From: Methylocystis sp. H62
GTDB taxonomy: Bacteria; Pseudomonadota; Alphaproteobacteria; Rhizobiales; Beijerinckiaceae
Direction of reading: 5' to 3'
Assembly (NCBI RefSeq): GCF_015709515.1
Contig: NZ_JADNQZ010000054.1
Location: 1 to 64,000, forward strand
Length of the DNA: 64,000 bases
In this document: piece after piece, positions 60,623-64,000 of the stretch
Layout of the letters: the number at the start of each line of letters is the position of its first letter
How positions within the stretch are numbered: position 1 is the stretch's first letter
Notes under the pieces: generated by a model
Told to the model about the DNA's origin: nothing
What the model saw: the letters and a program-made list of their open reading frames with translations, nothing else
Databases searched by the model: none
Made by a program: the position numbers and the translations under genes

Positions 60623-61530
60623 TGAGGCGTCCCCTCGCTGATCTGTCCGCCGCTCGGCGATGGGTGCGGACGGACCTCGCTGAGCCGCGCAAGCCTTAAG
60701 CCTCGCTCTTCCAGCATGTCCGGTAGACGCGGCGAGAGTAGGAAGGCGAGTTCCTGCTCGCGGGTGACGGTCACCCAGTCCTGGGCCCTGAGCTCGTCGT
60801 CGACATGGCCGGGATGGCACATGACGAGATGGCGGCGCCCCGGCGCGCGAAGATAGGTCTCGAAGGCTCGCGCATAGTCCTTCCCCGGATCGAAAACCGA
60901 ATGTCCGGAGAAACCCTCATTGGTCACGAAGCCCTGACGCAGCGCGGCGCGGCGAAAACCCGAGGACAGGCCCTGAACAGCGAGCGCCAGGGCGAGCGTT
61001 TTGGGCGCATGGGCGCCGCGCAGGACGATGCGATGGAGCTCGTCGGCGGCGTCGCGCAGCCAAACCCGACCGGCGAGCCCTCGGGCCGCTAAGGCCTCGA
61101 TCAACGCGTCGCGGACGCCCGGCAGCCCATGCACATGTTGATGGCCGTCGACGTAATCCGGCTCGCGGCCCATCACCGTCTCGAAGCGGTTCAGCTGGCG
61201 ATCGATCTCAGCGCGTATCTCAGCCAAGGACAACTTGCGGCGCAGGGCGAGGCGGACGACGGTCGTGACCGGCGGAAAGCTCCCGTCCGAAGCGAAGGTC
61301 GGCATCGGTCCGAGCGGGCGGCCCAGCGTGAGGTTGAAATGCAGACCGACGTCTGCGTTGCGGCAACGCCGGCGCAACTCGACCCCCATGGCGGGCCAGC
61401 GCGGACCATTCACCAGCGCCGAGACCGCCGTCAGCCGGCCGGCGTCCAGCGCCTCGAGAATGCCGATGCTCACCCCGTAGGACAGGCCGTAATCGTCGGC
61501 ACAGATCGCGACGATGCGGTCGTCGCTCAT
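60619..61530 (-). CDS. ChbG/HpnK-family (YdjC-like) deacetylase
   Basis: The start at 61530 (MSDDRIVAICADDYGLSYGV) gives 303 residues. Metal-site motifs are ADDYGL at about 11-16, GLHFNLTLGRPLGP, and DGHQHVHGLPGVRDAL with the paired histidines, followed by MCHPGHVDDEL. ChbG deacetylates chitooligosaccharides and HpnK acts in hopanoid synthesis. Here, inside a PKS/glycosyltransferase cluster, deacetylation of an N-acetyl sugar on the glycolipid is a fair guess. The start overlaps the upstream small gene by 4 nt. Confidence 0.87.
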   Translation of the reverse strand: MSDDRIVAICADDYGLSYGVSIGILEALDAGRLTAVSALVNGPRWPAMGVELRRRCRNADVGLHFNLTLGRPLGPMPTFASDGSFPPVTTVVRLALRRKLSLAEIRAEIDRQLNRFETVMGREPDYVDGHQHVHGLPGVRDALIEALAARGLAGRVWLRDAADELHRIVLRGAHAPKTLALALAVQGLSSGFRRAALRQGFVTNEGFSGHSVFDPGKDYARAFETYLRAPGRRHLVMCHPGHVDDELRAQDWVTVTREQELAFLLSPRLPDMLEERGLRLARLSEVRPHPSPSGGQISEGTPQ

Positions 61531-61742
61531 TTCTCCCGCCCTTCGACCGCGCGCGGCAGTTTGGGAAACAGTCGCCGGAACGAAGGACCGGGATCCCTGC
61601 GAATGAGAGAGGCGCGTGCGCGTATCCACTCCGCAAGGATCCGGGATCGACGCTGGCTGTCGGAGAAACGGGTCGCGATGAAGCAGCCGACGCCATAGGC
61701 GCCGGAGTTGATGACGATGGCGGGCAATGTCATGAGCATCAT
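61527..61742 (-). CDS. Small hydrophobic-N-terminus protein, 71 aa
   Basis: An ATG at 61742 gives a peptide with one hydrophobic segment (MTLPAIVINSGAYGVGCFIATRF) followed by a strongly basic tail (SDSQRRSRILAEWIRARASLIRR). It resembles a single-pass inner-membrane protein. It starts 11 nt after the ketosynthase stop and overlaps the deacetylase start by 4 nt, which supports its reality. No family is recognised. Confidence 0.5.
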   Translation of the reverse strand: MMLMTLPAIVINSGAYGVGCFIATRFSDSQRRSRILAEWIRARASLIRRDPGPSFRRLFPKLPRAVEGREK

Positions 61743-61753
61743 CGTGAGCGTCT

Positions 61754-62785
61754 TCAGTAGATGAACGAATATGCTGAAAACGACATGCCCGCACTGGCGA
61801 CAACCGCGGCAAGCAGGTCTCCACGCGCCACACGCTGTTCTTCGATCGCGAAGGCCATGGCCGCCGGCACCGAGCAGGAAACGAGATTGCCGCAACGCGG
61901 ATAGACGTTGGACACCAGATGCCGCAGGCTGAACATATCGGCGAGGTCGTCGCCCGCCTTTTGCGACGCCGCGTGAGGGAAGATCGCGCGGAGCTTGTCC
62001 AACGGCGGATTGAGGTCTTGAAACACCTTGATGAGTTCGGGACCGGCCGCCTCGAATAATTCGTAGCCGTAAGACGTAAACCGGTTGCCGTTCTTGCCGA
62101 TGCGCTCAGTCTGATTGCAATAGCCCTGAAAGCCGTTGACGGGGATCGTACACAGATCGGCGAGATCTGGCCGGGAGCGGAACTTGAATTTCCACTCGTT
62201 CGTCGGATCGGCTGAAAGGATGGTCGCCGTGGCCGCCTCGCCGATCGTGTACGTCGGGAACGTCCAGTTCAACTCTTCCTCGTGCCGCAGGGCGAAATTG
62301 CCAAGCCGATTGCCGGTGACGCTGAACTCGGCGTTGACGATCATCGCACGCTTGCTGCTTCCCGACTGCAGGAAGTGATAGATGATCTGCGCGCCCCGCG
62401 ACCAGCTGTTGCAGGCGTCCAGCACATCGAAGCAATGCGCATTCTTGAAGCCCAGCGCATGCGCCACGAGATAAGCGCCGGCCGGCTCGATGAACCCGCG
62501 TCCGACGCCAACATAGACGAGCGTGTCGATGTCATCTTTGGTGCATTTCGCTTCTTCCAGCGCCGCGTCGATGGCGCCGGTCAAGACGCTCAACGGCGTT
62601 TCGTTTTCCTCAAGCGTGTAACGCGTCTGCGCGCCGCTGTAGGTCAGCCAGCTCTCGATTCTCTTTATCGCCGCGTCGAGATCGCCGTCATACGTCGCTT
62701 CGCTGCTTTCACGGACAATCTGAAGGATGTCTTCATTCGACAGCTTGCGCGACGGCAAGGCGGCCTTCACGGCATCAATGCGCAT
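61754..62785 (-). CDS. 3-oxoacyl-ACP synthase III-like (KAS III/thiolase-fold) enzyme
   Basis: The 343-residue product has the thiolase fold of FabH-type enzymes with a complete Cys-His-Asn triad: C125 in FDVLDACNSW, H271 in IFPHAASQK and N300 in CGNLVSCSVPAAMAFA. The typical FabH loop DDIDTLVYVGVGRGF is also present. KAS III enzymes start or join acyl chains. Next to a type I PKS it may load a starter, condense two chains or act as a head-group ligase. It lies 55 nt downstream of the PKS. Confidence 0.9.
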   Translation of the reverse strand: MRIDAVKAALPSRKLSNEDILQIVRESSEATYDGDLDAAIKRIESWLTYSGAQTRYTLEENETPLSVLTGAIDAALEEAKCTKDDIDTLVYVGVGRGFIEPAGAYLVAHALGFKNAHCFDVLDACNSWSRGAQIIYHFLQSGSSKRAMIVNAEFSVTGNRLGNFALRHEEELNWTFPTYTIGEAATATILSADPTNEWKFKFRSRPDLADLCTIPVNGFQGYCNQTERIGKNGNRFTSYGYELFEAAGPELIKVFQDLNPPLDKLRAIFPHAASQKAGDDLADMFSLRHLVSNVYPRCGNLVSCSVPAAMAFAIEEQRVARGDLLAAVVASAGMSFSAYSFIY

Positions 62786-62840
62786 TTCTTATGTTCCTCG
62801 AATTCAGCAGGTGCAGATCTGATAGACTGGTCAGTCGCCT

Positions 62841-64000
62841 TCAGCCTAAACGCTTCAGCAAATCTCGACCGAGCGACGCGACGGTTCGTCCCTTCATGAG
62901 CTCCATGAGAGAAACTTCGACCCCGAGCGTCGCTTTGACCGCGACTTGCAATTCAACGGCCATCAACGAGTCGATGCCCATATCAGACAATTGAGCGTCT
63001 ATGTCGATGCGATCGCAGGGGATGCGAAGAGTCTCTCCGACGACGCGACGAACGACGCCGACGATGTGTTCGCCACGCTGTTCCGGCTCAATCTGCGCCA
63101 GTTCAGCGCGGACGCGGTCGATGACGCTGTCGGACTCGTCACGGGCCTCACTGACAAGAGGCGCGAAGCGGGGAGCCGAACTCGCCGGATGGGTCGACGC
63201 CCACTTGGACCAGTCGACATCGACATAGGCGAATTGCGCCGTCCCCTGAAGCAGAGATCCTTCCAGATCCTCGAGCGCTTCCGTCGAGGAAATTGGCTGG
63301 ATGCCTGCCCGCGCGAGGTGCTGCGCAACCGTCTTGTCACGCGTCAGCATTCCGACGTCGCCGATCGCGCCCCAATTGACGCTTTGACCGGGAAGGCCGA
63401 GCGTCTGCCGGTAGTGCGCGAGCATGTCGAGGAAGACGTTGGCCGCGACATAGTTTCCTTGCCCCGGATTGCCGATGAGCGCCGAAATCGACGAAAAACA
63501 CAAGAAGAAGTCCAGCGGCGCGTTGCGGGTCACCTGGTGCAGGTTCCAGGCGCCGACCGCCTTGGGGCGATAGACCGCGTCGAACCGTTCGTCGGTGAGT
63601 CCAGAAAGCACGGTGTCGTCCAATACGGCCGCCGAATGCACGACGCCGCATAGCGGCGGAAGCTCGAGGTCGATCCGCGCCATCATCGCCGCAACATCGG
63701 CTTCGACGCTGACGTCGGCGGCGACGCTCATGACGTTGACGCCTTGCGCTTCGAGCGCCGTCACCGCGCGTCGCGCCTCGCTGGAGGCGGCGCCGCTGCG
63801 GCTGACGAGGACCAGATTCTCCGCCCCTTGCTGCGCCAGCCAACGCGCAGCGTTCAGGCCGAAGCCGCTGAAGCCGCCTGTCACCATGTAGGTGGCTTTC
63901 GGCTGAATCAGCTTTTTCTCGACTTCCTCCGGCACGACTTCGACGCGCGCGGGGTCGCTGAAGGACAGGACGATTTTACCCGTCTGCTTTGATTGCGCCA
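62841..64000 (-). CDS. Type I polyketide synthase, C-terminal part (KR-ACP), truncated by window edge
   Basis: The visible 386 residues continue from beyond position 64000. They hold a ketoreductase: NADPH loop TYMVTGGFSGFGLNAARWLAQQG, the LDD motif (AAVLDDTVLSGL) that marks B-type KRs giving a D-hydroxyl, catalytic Ser (CFSSISAL), Tyr (GQGNYVAANVFLD) and the following Asn. A linker and an acyl carrier protein follow, with the phosphopantetheine serine in DMGIDSLMAVELQ, and the protein ends LGRDLLKRLG without a thioesterase. The lack of a thioesterase means release by another enzyme of the cluster. KS, AT and other domains should lie to the right. Confidence 0.93.
   Translation of the reverse strand, partial: AQSKQTGKIVLSFSDPARVEVVPEEVEKKLIQPKATYMVTGGFSGFGLNAARWLAQQGAENLVLVSRSGAASSEARRAVTALEAQGVNVMSVAADVSVEADVAAMMARIDLELPPLCGVVHSAAVLDDTVLSGLTDERFDAVYRPKAVGAWNLHQVTRNAPLDFFLCFSSISALIGNPGQGNYVAANVFLDMLAHYRQTLGLPGQSVNWGAIGDVGMLTRDKTVAQHLARAGIQPISSTEALEDLEGSLLQGTAQFAYVDVDWSKWASTHPASSAPRFAPLVSEARDESDSVIDRVRAELAQIEPEQRGEHIVGVVRRVVGETLRIPCDRIDIDAQLSDMGIDSLMAVELQVAVKATLGVEVSLMELMKGRTVASLGRDLLKRLG

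Noticed and set aside
1-64000. CRISPR arrays, rRNA genes or long repeats
   Set aside because: No regularly spaced repeats and no rRNA-like sequence were seen; only the short tandem repeats listed were found.

Overview
The window looks like a chromosomal piece of a high-GC alphaproteobacterium of the order Hyphomicrobiales. Support for this is the PdhS/PleC-style histidine kinase, a tandem pair of phasins for polyhydroxybutyrate granules, the alphaproteobacterial gene neighbourhoods (methyltransferase/gloB, panC-acyP-aroE, pxpABC) and a CopC-CopD copper pair. A methanotroph or methylotroph close to Methylocystis/Methylosinus/Beijerinckiaceae fits, but no methane or methanol oxidation gene is present, so that placement is inference.

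Layout. (1) Positions 1-9380 are the right part of an integrative element that begins outside the window. It carries a broken IS630 transposase, unknown genes, a cysteine-rich helix-hairpin-helix protein, a DUF927 ATPase, a candidate HUH replication initiator, an AlpA-like regulator, an AT-hook protein and a P4-type tyrosine integrase. It ends at a tRNA 3' half that is probably the attachment site. (2) 9442-25.6 kb is mostly ordinary chromosome: FkbM methyltransferase, SGNH-like membrane protein, small membrane proteins, esterase, gloB, cupin, pxpABC 5-oxoprolinase, a PAS histidine kinase, two phasins, and the aroE/acyP/panC/gamma-glutamylcyclotransferase operon. (3) An intact tRNA-Ser(TGA) at 26062 is followed by a two-gene cargo operon, an XRE-ImmA/IrrE fusion plus a Beta-family protein, with a perfect 24-bp palindrome over its start. 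(4) 28.9-37 kb holds sodC, a HAD phosphatase/phosphotransferase pair, an OmpR-type two-component system and two glycosyltransferases. (5) 37.1-44 kb is a NodT-adaptor-RND efflux operon with a divergent TetR regulator and two matching operator palindromes. (6) 44.0-51.9 kb has a serine carboxypeptidase and then a signalling module: UrtA/AmiC-like binding protein, hybrid histidine kinase with two receivers, stand-alone receiver, and an adenylate cyclase carrying HisKA and receiver domains. (7) 52-55.2 kb has copC-copD, decayed SDR and MarR remnants and two small membrane proteins.

(8) From 55.4 kb to the right edge all genes lie on the minus strand in a tight, often 4-nt-overlapping series: type I polyketide synthase (C-terminal KR-ACP only in view), KAS III-like ketosynthase, small membrane protein, ChbG/HpnK-like deacetylase, SDR, UGT-type glycosyltransferase, then a DevB-DevC-DevA exporter. 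The combination resembles the cyanobacterial heterocyst-glycolipid (hgl/dev) pathway and suggests that this bacterium makes and exports a polyketide-derived glycolipid. With the binding-protein/cyclase chain and the integrative replicon, it is the most interesting content of the window.
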